In this document: one piece after another, positions 20,684 to 29,941 of the stretch | Layout of the letters: each line of letters begins with the position of its first letter | Numbering within the stretch: the first letter of the stretch is position 1 | NCBI GenBank assembly: GCA_963575745.1 | Contig: CAUYUJ010000647.1 | Coordinates: forward strand, 372,501 to 436,500 | DNA from: Prorocentrum cordatum | Lineage: Eukaryota; Sar; Dinophyceae; Prorocentrales; Prorocentraceae | DNA: 64,000 nt | Reading direction: 5' to 3' | Program-made: the position numbers and the translations under genes | Notes under the pieces: generated by a model | Database searches by the model: none | Seen by the model: only the letters and a program-made list of their open reading frames with translations | What the model was told of the DNA's origin: nothing

Positions 20684-20716
20684 ATTTTAGGATGGGTGAC
20701 CACTGGGGTCAGGCGC
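20684..20716 (+). ncRNA. Fragment resembling the 3' control region of 5S rRNA
   Basis: TTTTAGGATGGGTGACCACT followed by GGGG resembles the conserved box C region of eukaryotic 5S rRNA (GGATGGGTGACC). The 5' half, the A box and the closing stem are not visible, so at most this is a truncated relic or a 5S-derived SINE head. Chance similarity over about 20 bp is possible. Confidence 0.2.
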
Positions 20717-22100
20717 GTAAGGGCGGTCCCCTCCAGATAATGCGGTACAGCCCCACGGCTGCGGGCAACGGCCCCTGATCCAGGCCGGGGGGGAGGGTGA
20801 GAAAAACGAGAGCAGCGCAACAGCGCGGGCGGCCTGGGCGGGGGGCGACGTGGACAGGGGCGGGGGGATGGGAAGCGGTCATCGTGTCGTCGTGGCGCTG
20901 GCGTGGCCGTCGTTCCCTCCTCCACCTCCTCCTCCTCCTTCTCCCTCAGAGGCGGGACGTGTGCGGCGGCCTTCCCGGAGAGGCCTCCAAGAGGGTGGGG
21001 TGTTAGGAGGGGGTGTCAGGAGTATTGGGCCGGGCGAGTGTAAGGGGGGAGGGGTTCTACGAAAGAAGCCTGCACCATGCAGCTGGTTTCGGCCCCACCG
21101 TGGTGCTCTCCGAGATGCGGCGGGGGGCGGGGGGGGCTCTCCGACCAGCTCCTTTTCCTTGTCCTCCTCCTCCTCCTCCTCCTCCTGCTTCTCTTACTCG
21201 TCCTCGTCCTCCCTTTCGTCCTCGACAAGCACGCTGCTGTAATGTACGCGTTGCTCGGGCTATGCTTCTTAGTAAAAGGGACGAGGCCTCTCTGACGCGT
21301 GCCCGCGAGCCCCGATCGCCAGCGCTCACGCGAATCGCAGTGCGATTTTGTCTGCAAAACGGCGCCCTAAGAAAGGGAAGGGCGTGGTTGGTGCCCCAGA
21401 GCTGTCCATGCACAGGGGTCCTGGGCCGGGCACTTTGAGGGCCCCGCGGCCACCCAGACGAGGACGGGTCCCAGCGGCGGCGGGCCTCAGCAGGCCGGTC
21501 CTCTACCGCATGCTCGCCTCCCTCGGGCTCACTCTGGCAGGCGTCCGGGGTTTTGGGGTCCCAGGTGGTCGAGGTTAGAGCTCTGCGAGGGCAGGAGCCA
21601 GAGGGCGCGCTCCCACATACTTGGATGCAGGACGCCATTTCGGCAGGCTCGGGCCCCTTCGTCCTCGTCCTCCTCGTCGTCCTCCTACTCCTTCTGCCCC
21701 TCCCTCCCCCCCCTCCTCCCCTTCCTCCTCCCCCGCCCCTGTGCGCGCTGCCGGGCCGCAGACTCGTGCTGCCTGGGGAGCTGGGGCTGCGCGCGCGGTG
21801 CCGTCCCCCTTGGGGCCCGCGCGCGGCCAGAAACGGGGCGAGCCTCGCTGCCCACTGCTCGGCAGCGCGCAGGGGTTGGCCCCTCGCTGGAGGGGCCGCT
21901 GGGCGCGCGGGTCCTGGGGGCGCGGGGTTGGGTGTGGGGGGGGGGGGCCCAGTGGTCCTCGGAAACGGCGGGGCCCTTTTGCTTCCCCGTTTTCGTTCTG
22001 TCCGGTTCCGGCGCCGCGGGGTTGGGAGTGGGGTTGGGTCAAGTTAGCCAGCCCGAACGAGCCAGAGGGCTCCGTCCACTCCCACCCGCCCCCCCACAAC
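20717..22100. other. No supported gene
   Basis: GC-rich sequence with CTC-rich patches (20930-20950, 21160-21215, 21660-21740). Leu- or Arg-rich frames across these patches are artefacts. Confidence 0.4.
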
Positions 22101-22372
22101 ATAAGAAGCAAGTGCGTCGCGTCCGACGCCTGTCGCTCATCTTACACCGTGGGCGGCTAGACGTTCAGCGCGCGACATGAGCTGCGTCCTATTCCTGCCG
22201 CGTGTTGAGTAACGTCGACGAGAAACATGACCGTGCGCGATGTACGCCGCGCCCCGCTCCGGCCTCTCATGTTGCATCGTCGGCGGCAACATGTCCAGCG
22301 CGCGAAGTGCGCCGCGTCTCATTCCAACCACGCGTGTTGCACCGCCAATCGTTTCGCTCCTGCCGCGCATGG
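22101..22372. repeat. Degenerate tandem repeat, first block
   Basis: Recurrent boxes CAGCGCGCGACATGAGCTGC, CCGTGCGCGATGTACGCCGC and CAGCGCGCGAAGTGCGCCGC are each followed by related CGTC or GTCTCATTCC sequence, spaced about 65-80 bp. It is related to 22790-23110. Confidence 0.5.
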
Positions 22373-22460
22373 AGGAGGGGGGGAGGAGGAGGAGGAGGAG
22401 GAGGAGGAGGAGGAGGAGGAGGAGGAGGAGGAGGAGGAGGAGGGGAGGGAGAGAGGGAGG
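22373..22460 (+). repeat. GGA trinucleotide tract
   Basis: Continuous GGAGGAGG run. Confidence 0.85.
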
Positions 22461-22760
22461 GAGGGAGAAACTGAGGAGGAAGAGGATCATGCCTCTTGGG
22501 AATTTGCGGGGCGTCCTGGGAGTTTTCTGGTATACGCCTGAGGGCCTCTTGGATATATCTCTGGGTTGGAAAACTGTCATCACAAGCAGGTGCTAACCGT
22601 AGAATCCTTCAAACACCAAATGAAAATCAATATTTCTTTGTGTTGCCCCCGAGGACCTCGTGGGCGCCTTTTTTCGACCTCTTGGGGGTCTCCTGAGGCA
22701 CTTGCTTGAACCGCACTTGCTTGAGGCATTCTGGTTTGCCGCCCGCCCAGCCCCTCAACC
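22461..22760 (+). repeat. CTTGG composite repeat E (short) with AT-rich core
   Basis: Sparse CTTGGG units at 22490-22560 and 22675-22700 flank an AT-rich core at 22590-22650 (GAATCCTTCAAACACCAAAT, GAAAATCAATATTTC). The core matches the cores in blocks B and F. Confidence 0.55.
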
Positions 22761-23170
22761 CGACGGGCCGCAGCGTCGACGACAAAAAAGTCCATGCTGA
22801 CGAGCAGGCGTCCCCGCGCTATGCGCGCCGAGTCCCACTACCGCTGCGCGATTCGCAGCGCCGACGAGGAGAAAGTACATGTTGGCAAGGAAACCGTCGA
22901 CGTTGCTGCGTTTTCTGACAGGTAGGACGGGGGATCCCGCGTAGGGTTGGCCAGGCGTCCGCGCGCGATGTGCGCCGCGTCTAATTCCTGCTACACTTTT
23001 CGCAGCGCCGACGACAAGCACGTCCATGTTGACGACAGAAACGTTGACTTTGTATGTTTTTTTGTTGGATAGGTCGGACGCGACCACCCGATTAGGGCCT
23101 CCCAAGCGATGTTCATCAACTCGACGACATGTTGGCGACAAAAAAAATGAGTTTGCGTTGTTGTTTGACA
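22761..23170. repeat. ~143-bp tandem repeat
   Basis: GCGTCC then ATGCGCGCCGAGTC at about 22807 and ATGTGCGCCGCGTC at about 22962, and CGCAGCGCCGACGA at about 22855 and 22998, define two units. Each is followed by CATGTTG and a GTCGACG- or GTTGACT-like box. The minus-strand frame repeats a V-G-A-A-N/K-x-A motif, but this follows from the repeat. Confidence 0.5.
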
Positions 23171-23857
23171 GTTAGGATGGCGGGGTTGCTATCGGCCGGC
23201 TGGGGGGGATGTCGGGGTGTTTAATCATAAGAAGTAAAGATTGGGAGCGTACCTGGGCACGGAGCCTAGGCTTGCCCCTTCGATGGTGGGGTCGATGGGC
23301 GCAAACCTAGGCGCGGAGGCCGCTGCTGTCGCATCGCACGCAACGATGGGCAAACCGCGCGCCAAAAATCATTCTTGCCCAGGGCCGCTCCTGCGCGCGG
23401 CCGGACCAGGATTGGGTTTGGGGGGGCCGAGAGGGACGGAGGCGTGATGGTCCGGAGAGGGTGGCTGCACACCACCAGTATCCCTGGGTCCCAGGAGTGC
23501 GCACAGGCCTCCCGGCCGAGGCCAGGAGGGCATATACACATATCCGTTGTGCACCAGCCCAGGATGGCCCTGGCCAGTGTTGGCGCCTGCTGCGGATATT
23601 AGGCTCTGGATCATTCCTGCGCGGACCCAGCCCGTGCCTCGGTGACCTGACTCGCCGGCCTCGAGGCGCGCGCCCCCAGGTTCGGGAGGTGGGGCTGCAC
23701 GGGATCCACTTTCTATTATTCCGCGGACGCTTCTGGACCTCCGTCTTTACCTGGGAAGTCGAGGGTCTCTTGTCTGTCCGCGCTGTTTATGGAAGATCCG
23801 TTGTGTGGGCGCATTTTTCTCGAGCGGGCACTTTCAGAATAGCCCTCCCCGCACTCA
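23171..23857. other. No supported gene
   Basis: Includes two CCTAGGC-containing boxes at 23268-23318. A 139-codon plus-strand frame (23461-23880) has no recognisable domain and ends inside the adjacent TIR element. Confidence 0.35.
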
Positions 23858-24577
23858 TTCCCTACCTAGGCTCTGCCTAGAAGGGTTCTTACTCTCTTAG
23901 CTTAAAGGGGCCGGGCAGTGCAAAGCGCCCCGGGCGGTTCCCCCAGTCCCCGCCCCGCGGTTCCCCCCAGTCCCCTGGGAGCTTTAGCTTTAGCTTTAGC
24001 TTTAGCTTTAGCTTTAGCTTTAGCTTTTAGCTTAGCTTTAGCTTAGCTTTAGCTTAGCTTTAGCTTAGCTTTAGCTTAGCTTTAGCTTAGCTTCTTAGCT
24101 TAGCTTTTTAGCTTAGCTTTAGCTTAGCTTTAGCGCTTAGCTAGCTTAGCTTTAGCTTAGCTTTAGCTTTAGCTTAGCTTTAGCTTAGCTTTAGCTTAGC
24201 TTTAGCTTAGCTTAGCTTTAGCTTAGCTTTAGCTTAGCTTTAGCTTAGCTTTAGCTTAGCTTTAGCTTAGCTTTAGCTTAGCTTTAACTTAGCTTTAGCT
24301 TAGCTTTAGCTTAGCTTTAGCTTAGCTTTAGCTTAGCTTTAGCTTAGCTTTAGCTTAGCTGTATCTTAGCTTTAGCTTAGCTGTTGCTCAGCTTTAGATT
24401 AGCTTTAGCTTAGCTTTAGCTTAGCTTTAGCTTAAATTTAGCTTAGTTGTGGCTTAGCTTTAGCTTAGCTTTAGCTTAGCTTTAGCTTAGCTTTAGCTTA
24501 GCTTTAGCTTAGCGTTACTGTTACTACTGATGCTGCTTTCCTGGGGGTTCCAACTCCTAGGTAGGGTCGCACTGGGT
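23858..24577 (-). mobile_element. TIR element with GCTTTA/GCTTA core, copy 1
   Basis: The ends are CCCTACCTAGG (23860-23870) and CCTAGGTAGGG (24556-24566), perfect 11-bp inverted repeats. The unique side next to 23860 contains the near-palindrome CCTAGGCTCTGCCTAG and two GCGGTTCCCCCAGT-type boxes. The middle (23970-24513) is a tandem array of GCTTTA and GCTTTAGCTTA. The other side (24514-24577) carries ATGCTGCTTTCCTGGGGGTT. All unique parts match 31873-32554 in inverse orientation. There is no ORF, so it is non-autonomous. It ends about 28 bp before an acceptor-like CAG at 24605. Confidence 0.75.
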
Positions 24578-24605
24578 TTTTTTATGGATCTGCCGTCCCT
24601 TTCAG
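24578..24605 (+). other. Acceptor-like site upstream of the membrane-protein gene
   Basis: CTGCCGTCCCTTTCAG ends at 24605 after a T-run. It could serve as a cis acceptor, or as the spliced-leader trans-splice acceptor expected in dinoflagellates, leaving a 65-nt leader before the ATG at 24671. Which of these applies cannot be decided from sequence alone. Confidence 0.4.
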
Positions 24606-24670
24606 TCATGACACCTGGGACTGACAAGTCGACATGAGAAATCTGGGCCCACGCCTTTTCGTGGAACAGT

Positions 24671-26611
24671 ATGGCCTCAACCGCTGTTTTTGTCCCTCCT
24701 CCGAGTCGTGGTTTCTTGTTCTCCTCCGTCAACCAGGCGCTGCGGAACATACGAGCTGCTTTGCCAGCAGGAGAGGCGGCAGCAGAGATAACAGCGGTGA
24801 GCGGGCCGCTCCGCCGCAGAGGCATTTTTTCCCCTTGTCTGGAAGGGGTGGGAGGGGCTGCCGCGATGGGGCGTGCGGCTGCGGATGTGGAGCGCCATGA
24901 GCTATGGTTGTGGGAGTCGTGGGAGGAACACCTGCGACTCGGCTTCGAGTCGGCCGAGTTCTGGCAGGCCTGCAACTGCTGGAACTGGAGCTACTGGCTC
25001 CTCCTCGTGCTGGTGGTGGTTCCCGTGAACATGGCCGTGGAGCTGCTCCAGCTTCACGCCGAGCGCGCCTTCGATGCGTACACCACGGTCGCGCTCGGGG
25101 CCTCCGTCGCCGCCTGGCTCGGCTGCCTCGGGAGCCTGGGGCTTGCGCCGCAGCGGGGCCACACCGTCATGGTCTGGGTGGCGTCGTCACTCTTCGTGCT
25201 GCACTACGGGAATCTGTTCCTGGTCACCGAGCAGTGCCACGGGGCACGCCAGTCGCACATCGCGTGCGCGAAGGAGCTGGTGCTGACCCAGCCGCCGCTC
25301 CACCTCGTGGTCTTCGTCTTCTCGTCCTGCCGCCTCCGCCCGCTGCTGGCGGTGGTGGTCTGCGGGGCGTGCTGTGCGCTGTCGCTCTTGTGGTCGCTGA
25401 GCCTGACTGTACGGGACGTCGTGGAGTCGCGCGGGGAGGTTGACGCAGCGCAGGTGCACACGGCCATCGGCAGTGTGCTCTGTGGCGTGCTGCTGATTTT
25501 CGGCGCTCAGGCGGGCGCGTCGGTGTTCAAACGCCAAAAGTACATCTTCGAGTACCTCAGCGATCACGCCAGCCTCACGAGGGCACACGGCTCGTCGAGG
25601 CTCGCCTGCGACTTTGACAGCATAGGCGGTGGAGCGCGCAGGTTCTTCGCCTCGTACCTCGACCGCACCCTGGTAACCCGCTTTCCGGACGCCAGCGCCG
25701 ACGAGGAAAAGCGCTTCGCGAGGTGGCGGCTCGCGAGCGCCCGCGCCTGGCTCCGCCGCAGGGGCCACTACCTCGTCGCGGGGGTCGGCGGGCTGGCGCT
25801 GCCGTACCTGTGGCTCTCATGGGACCAGTACGCCCGGGCGGAGCTCGCGCTCTCGTGCGCGACCCTGCAGACGGCGGCCATGCTGCTCATGCTGTCGGCG
25901 GCCGTGGCGCTGGGCTGCCGCGGCGGGAGCGAGGGCTGGCCCGTCTGGGTGTTCATGGGCGCGCAGCTGGCCTTCTCCGCCAGCTTCCTCTGGTGCGGCG
26001 GCCTGGGCAAGGTGGACAGCGCCCCGAGGGTGCCGAGGGCGGTGCTGCCGAGCGACCCCTTCGTCTTCCTCGTCTTCTCGGCGCACTCGATGTGGAGCCT
26101 CGGCGTTCGTCCCATCCTGCTCTTCGACCTGCTCGTCCTCGGCATCTTCTTCGCCATCCTGGCCAGCCGGGCGGCCCACCACGTTGACGAGCTCGGCGTC
26201 AACGTCTTCACGATGAGCAGCCGCATGCTGCTCGTGGTCGTCGAGTGCCTGTCCTTGACCCTGACGCTGGAGAAGTACGACCGGGTCCTCTGGAGGCTCC
26301 ACAGCTCGGCGTCGGAGGCGCCCGTCGGCAGCTTCGCGAGCTTTGCGAGCTTCGCGGGCGCCCCCTCGGCCGACCGGGCCTCTTCGCTGCAGGCTCCCAG
26401 GGACGTCCGGCTGAGCGTCGTGGGCTTCTCGGCCGCGTACTCCGACGACGTCTTCTACTTCATCGAAGTGGACGCCTCGGGGTACCCACCTCACGTGGCG
26501 CTGCGCAGCGTCCCGGCGCTCCGGGCGGCATTCCTGCGGCTGCTCGAGAGCGGCGAGGCAGAGGCCGTTCCGTTCTTGGAGCCAGAGGAACAACAAACGG
26601 CTCTGGCGTAA
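24671..26611 (+). CDS. Multi-pass membrane protein of unknown function, 646 codons
   Basis: This is the best-supported gene in the window: long, single-frame, with normal amino-acid composition and no low complexity. Hydrophobic segments lie near residues 107-127, 137-157, 165-186, 208-218, 224-246 and 262-284; after a basic soluble loop (285-365) more follow near 366-384, 391-414, 424-443, 463-475, 482-499 and 516-533. The C-terminal ~110 residues are soluble, with a repeated SFASFASFAG stretch (554-563). The layout is two groups of about six helices with no recognised catalytic domain. The in-frame ATG at 24866 (Met66, before MGRAAADVERHELW) is an alternative start, because residues 1-65 are less protein-like. 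The TAA stop coincides with the start of a foldback element. Channel, transporter or sensor are all possible. Confidence 0.75.
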   Translation: MASTAVFVPPPSRGFLFSSVNQALRNIRAALPAGEAAAEITAVSGPLRRRGIFSPCLEGVGGAAAMGRAAADVERHELWLWESWEEHLRLGFESAEFWQACNCWNWSYWLLLVLVVVPVNMAVELLQLHAERAFDAYTTVALGASVAAWLGCLGSLGLAPQRGHTVMVWVASSLFVLHYGNLFLVTEQCHGARQSHIACAKELVLTQPPLHLVVFVFSSCRLRPLLAVVVCGACCALSLLWSLSLTVRDVVESRGEVDAAQVHTAIGSVLCGVLLIFGAQAGASVFKRQKYIFEYLSDHASLTRAHGSSRLACDFDSIGGGARRFFASYLDRTLVTRFPDASADEEKRFARWRLASARAWLRRRGHYLVAGVGGLALPYLWLSWDQYARAELALSCATLQTAAMLLMLSAAVALGCRGGSEGWPVWVFMGAQLAFSASFLWCGGLGKVDSAPRVPRAVLPSDPFVFLVFSAHSMWSLGVRPILLFDLLVLGIFFAILASRAAHHVDELGVNVFTMSSRMLLVVVECLSLTLTLEKYDRVLWRLHSSASEAPVGSFASFASFAGAPSADRASSLQAPRDVRLSVVGFSAAYSDDVFYFIEVDASGYPPHVALRSVPALRAAFLRLLESGEAEAVPFLEPEEQQTALA

Positions 26612-26772
26612 ACCTTCGGAGATCCACGCGGATTCCTGTCGTCGGCGCTGGACCCCCTGCCTCCCTCCCCTGGCGCGAGGAGGGCGCCAGGGTCGGTTCC
26701 GGAGGGGCCGTCAGGGGGGATCCAGCGCCGATCCAAGGAACCCGCGCGGAACTGCGAAGGCTTCTCTTAGAT
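26609..26772. repeat. Foldback element, copy 1, at the stop codon of the membrane-protein gene
   Basis: The left arm (TAAACCTTCGGAGATCCACG, then CGGATTCCTG and CGGCGCTGG) is matched in inverse by the right arm (CCAGCGCCGATCCAAGGAAC then CGCGCGGAACTGCGAAGG). The loop carries GGCGC-rich sequence. Related copies are at 32735-32880 and 33277-33405. The reading frame stops on the TAA that begins the arm, so the element may have supplied the stop codon. Confidence 0.65.
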
Positions 26773-27125
26773 CCGACGTCTCGGAACAAGTTCAGCATCG
26801 AACAAAATCATGACCAGAGCCCTGGACCCCATGTTATTGCGGAGTCTCCCGAGCGGAATTTGGGCGGAAGCGCCCGATGTGAAAAAGTTCAACGCCTGGA
26901 TCTCACGGTCATGCTCATGCTTGGGCGTCGTGTCATGGGGGAGGGGCGATGCATGGGGGGGCAGCGAGGGCTGCAGACAAGGGTCCCTGCAGGGTCCCTA
27001 AACGGGGCCCTTCAGGGTCCAGAAGGGGGCCTTCGGGGCCCCAGCAGTGCACCTTTCTCCCCCCCCCCCCGTGACTCGCCACACATCGCAGCGAGGCCCA
27101 ACATGCCGCCTCTTGCTCCTCCCAG
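26773..27125. other. No supported gene
   Basis: Contains a GGGTCCCTGCAGGGTCCC-type palindrome near 26980-27000 with several GGGCCC/GGGTCC repeats; otherwise unassigned. Confidence 0.35.
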
Positions 27126-27207
27126 GAACGCTCGTTCGACGCGCTCGTGGACGCCACGGAGCCGCAGCTGCGCCGCGCCTCGCTAAGGCCTGGCGGCGTG
27201 CACCAGT
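27126..27207 (+). CDS. Candidate internal exon, product unknown
   Basis: A polypyrimidine acceptor (GCCTCTTGCTCCTCCCAG) precedes a frame reading ERSFDALVDATEPQLRRASL then RPGG(VHQ), with good codon composition. It ends at a GTGCAC at about 27199 or at the GTGTGT run near 27208. The peptide is helical in character, but I do not recognise a family. It may belong with the candidate terminal exon at 29942 (phase-compatible if the GTGCAC donor is used); this is inference. Confidence 0.35.
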
Positions 27208-27240
27208 GTGTGTATGTGTGTGTGTGTGTGTGTGTGTGCG
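27208..27240 (+). repeat. TG dinucleotide run
   Basis: TGTGTGTATGTGTGTGTGTG directly after the candidate exon. Confidence 0.8.
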
Positions 27241-27274
27241 TGGCGCGAGGGGGGTCGCCTGGAGAAGGTGGGAG

Positions 27275-27770
27275 GCTTCTTTCAGACGAGAAACGCGCAG
27301 GGGATATGTCGACCCCAGGCTTTGGGAGCATTGCTGGACCAAGAATTTGGGGCCCGACGCTGGGATATACGGAGGGGGGGCGTCCATCCTCGATAGGGGT
27401 TTGTCCGAATAGCCCCCTTGGGGTGTATCCCAGGATTTTCAATTTTTCTGAGCGGCTGAGCTTTTCGGTCGGAGCTCGGGGATTTGGGGGAAAAGTCGCC
27501 TGCGAGGTTTCTTTCAGAGAAAAATCACAGGCGACTTTTCTCCACCAATCCCCGAGCTCCGCTTGAAAAGCTCAGCCGCTCAGACAACGGGGGTCACCCT
27601 GGGATATACCCCAAGGGAGCTATTCGGACGTACCCCTATCGAGGATGGACGCCCCCCAATCTTATATCACAGGGTTGGGCCCCATATCTTTTGGTCCATT
27701 CGAAAACCCCGCGAAGCCTGGGATAGGATTCGACATTTTTGCTGTTAGGCTTGTTTCAGAGGAGAGACAT
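27275..27770. repeat. ~490-bp imperfect inverted repeat (giant hairpin)
   Basis: The two arms, about 27275-27512 and 27527-27770, are inverted copies sharing GACAAAC or GACGTAC, CCCTATCGAGGATGGACGCC, GGGCTATTCGGAC or GAGCTATTCGGAC, AAGCTCAGCCGCTCAGA, CCCCGAGCTCCG and TGGTCCA. The centre is GTCGCCTGCG and CGCAGGCGAC-like sequence around AGAGAAAAATCACAGGCGAC. A single arm occurs again at 42785-43005. Short frames across it (GYTPRGLFG, TPIEDGRPP) are mirrored on both strands and are not evidence of coding. Confidence 0.8.
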
Positions 27771-27859
27771 GGACCACCGCCACCGAGAACCCATTGGTGG
27801 AGGTCCGACTCCTGACCGGTGGCACGCCCGAGAGTCGCGACGACGAAAAAACAGCATGA

Positions 27860-27987
27860 AGCATGAACATAACTTATCGGAGGTGCCCACGGATTTGGAC
27901 CCCCCTGGCGGCGCCTCCAGCACCGTGCGCTCCGCGCGCACGGGAGAGGGGTCCACCGCCGACCAAAGAAATTCTTGACGCCCCAAG
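27860..27987. repeat. Diverged member of the foldback family
   Basis: GAACATAACTTATCGGAGGT then CACGGATTTGGACCCC then GGCGGCGCC matches the left part of the element at 33277 (CATAAACTTTCGGAGTTCC, CACGGATTTCTGG). The right arm is weak. A GTCCACCGCCGACCAAAG box leads into the next tract. Confidence 0.4.
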
Positions 27988-28140
27988 GGAGGAGGAGGAG
28001 GAGGAGGAGGAGGAGGAGGAGGAGGAGGAGGAGGAGGAGGAGGAGGAGGAGGAGGAGGAGGAGGAGGAGGAGGAGGAGGAGGAGGAGGGGGGAGGGGGAG
28101 GAGGGAGGAGGGAGGAGGGAGGAGGGAGGAGGGAGGAGAA
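27988..28140 (+). repeat. GGA trinucleotide tract
   Basis: GGAGGAGG run grading into GGGAGGA. Confidence 0.9.
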
Positions 28141-28895
28141 GTCGCTTCGGATGTCTCTTGGAAGCCTTTGGGAGGCCTCCTGAAGCGTCTTGGGGGCTTC
28201 GTGGCGGTCCCGGGAGCCTCTTGGAGCGTCTTGGGTGCCTCGGGAAGCCTCTCGGGTCCTCTTGGGGATCTCTCGGGAGCCTCTGGGAGACCTCTTGGGC
28301 GTCTCTTGCGACCTGCCTTCTTGAAGGGCTCTTGGGAGATTTGGGAGCGCTCTTGGGGTCATCTTGGAGGAGATCGATCAACAACGGTGGCCCCCCCCCC
28401 TCCCCCTAGGGAACCCAACACATCGCCTCTTGGACCGCTCTTGGAGCGCTCGTGGGGCGGCCGTCCTGGGGCGCTCTTTGGCCTCTCTTGAAGCCTCGGG
28501 AGACCATCGAAAGCAAAAAGGCGTGAGCGAAGTTCATTGATTTTCCTTAGGTTCTTGAAGGATTTTGGCCTCTTGGCGGCCTCATGGGGAGGCTCCGTGG
28601 CCACTTGGAGCCGTCTTGGAGCGGTTTTGCGGCCTCTTGGAGCATCTTGGGAGCCATCTTGAGCCAGCTTGGGCTATCTTGGGCCGTCTTGGAAGTCATC
28701 TTGGTCTCTCTGAGGCCCTCTTGGAGTCGCCTTGGGCCATCTTCGATGCTCTGACCGCTCGCTGCGCGCCCTGTCCAGGTCCAGGGGAGGGGGTAGGGGT
28801 AGGAGGAGGGGTAAACCCTGCCCCGAAGAGGAAGAAGGGGGTTGGAAGAGGAACCTCTCTGGACCACCTACGCCCAGATGGCTGCTGGGATTCCC
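28141..28895 (+). repeat. CTTGG composite repeat F with core and cassette
   Basis: CTTGGG/CTCTTGGAGCG units at 28150-28760; AT-rich core at 28502-28580 (ACCATCGAAAGCAAAAAGGC, GATTTTCCTTAGGTTCTTGA, GGATTTTGGCCTCTTGG); cassette at 28773-28895 (GTCCAGGTCCAGGGG to GGCTGCTGGGATTCCC). It has the same layout as the blocks ending at 5295 and 19003. Confidence 0.7.
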
Positions 28896-28909
28896 GCGGT
28901 ATACTGATT

Positions 28910-29078
28910 TTTGTTTTCCTGCAGAAGGCAGGGTGCCTGTCAGAAGCCTTCGCGGCTTCTAAGACGCCCTGTTAGACGCCCCTGTGCCCTTGCAAGAGGG
29001 CCCCCGTCTTCAGAGGACCCCCCCCCTGGCCTTCTCAGAAGGCCGCTCCCCTCGCGCCCCCCCCAGAGATCCAATGGT
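28910..29078. repeat. Diverged TIR element of the CTTCTNAGAAG family
   Basis: Contains CAGAAGGCAGGGTGCC, GGCTTCTAAGACGCC and GGCCTTCTCAGAAGGCCG followed by a C-rich run and AGAGATCC. The order resembles the right half of 11595-11795 and the arms of 12637-12805. Confidence 0.5.
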
Positions 29079-29514
29079 TCGATTTCTTTGACTTCGCGGT
29101 ACCCCAAATTCCCAACCCTCTCTCTATTCAGGGCCGGCTTTTCACCACGGGCTGTTTTTGGACGGCCCCCCTGGGGGCCCAGCGAGGGTCCCCGGAGGCC
29201 GGACACGGTGAAAAACCACCGCCTCGGCCTGTTCGGTGCGTCGGCCCCCGCCTTCCGAGAGTCTCCCCTCCCTCTTCGGAGGCGGCCCGCGCGCGCCAAG
29301 CCCTGCAGCATCGTGAGAACCACGCCTGGAGCTCCAGGCCCCGTCCTTGCCGCGGCGTCTCCCGGGCCCGATGGAGCCGCGAGGGCCCGGGGGCCCGGGA
29401 AGCCCGGACGGGAACGCCCGGCGTGGAGAGAACGCGACGCCCTTGTCGGGCGCCTCGCTGCGGCGGGGCGACGAGTGGGCACGGATCGAGGGCTGCGGGG
29501 GGCGGGGATAGGCC
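29079..29514. other. No supported gene
   Basis: GC-rich sequence with open frames on both strands and no domain or exon signal. Confidence 0.35.
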
Positions 29515-29625
29515 CTTCTCCTCCTCTTCTTCCTCGTCCTCCTCCCTATCCTCCTCCTCCCTACCCTCCCTATCCGCCTCCTCCTCCTCCTCCTCCTCCT
29601 CCTCCTCCTCCTCCTCGTTCCCCCA
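29515..29625 (-). repeat. CTC trinucleotide tract
   Basis: TCCTCCTCC run with TATCC interruptions. Confidence 0.85.
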
Positions 29626-29941
29626 TGGTGCCCCGATGGTGAAGAAGTGCGCGCCTTTCTTTCTCCCACCCCTGGGGCCAGAGGCGCCTATTGGCTCGCC
29701 CATGGCGATTTGGCCCTTGTGATGTTCCTACCTGCTCGGCGGTGTTCTGTGCAGTCCTTCCTGGTAAGGTGTCTTCGGTCCGTCGCTTCCTGCACTTTGC
29801 TGGTGGAGCCTGTGGAGCCTGGGAGGTCGGCTATTACTTTGCACGGCTGCAGGATGTCGGTGGCATGCAGAGAAAGAGCCCTTCCTCCCCCCCCCCGTTC
29901 ACTGCCCCGACCACGAAGCAGCGCCCGAGCCTGGATTTCAG
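29626..29941. other. Spacer preceding a candidate exon
   Basis: No supported gene. It ends with a polypyrimidine run (29886-29897) and GGATTTCAG, an acceptor-like context. Confidence 0.35.

Noticed and set aside
23970-24513. GCTTTA array as telomeric repeat
   Set aside because: Dinoflagellate telomeres are TTTAGGG-type; this hexamer lacks the G-run and sits inside a TIR element.
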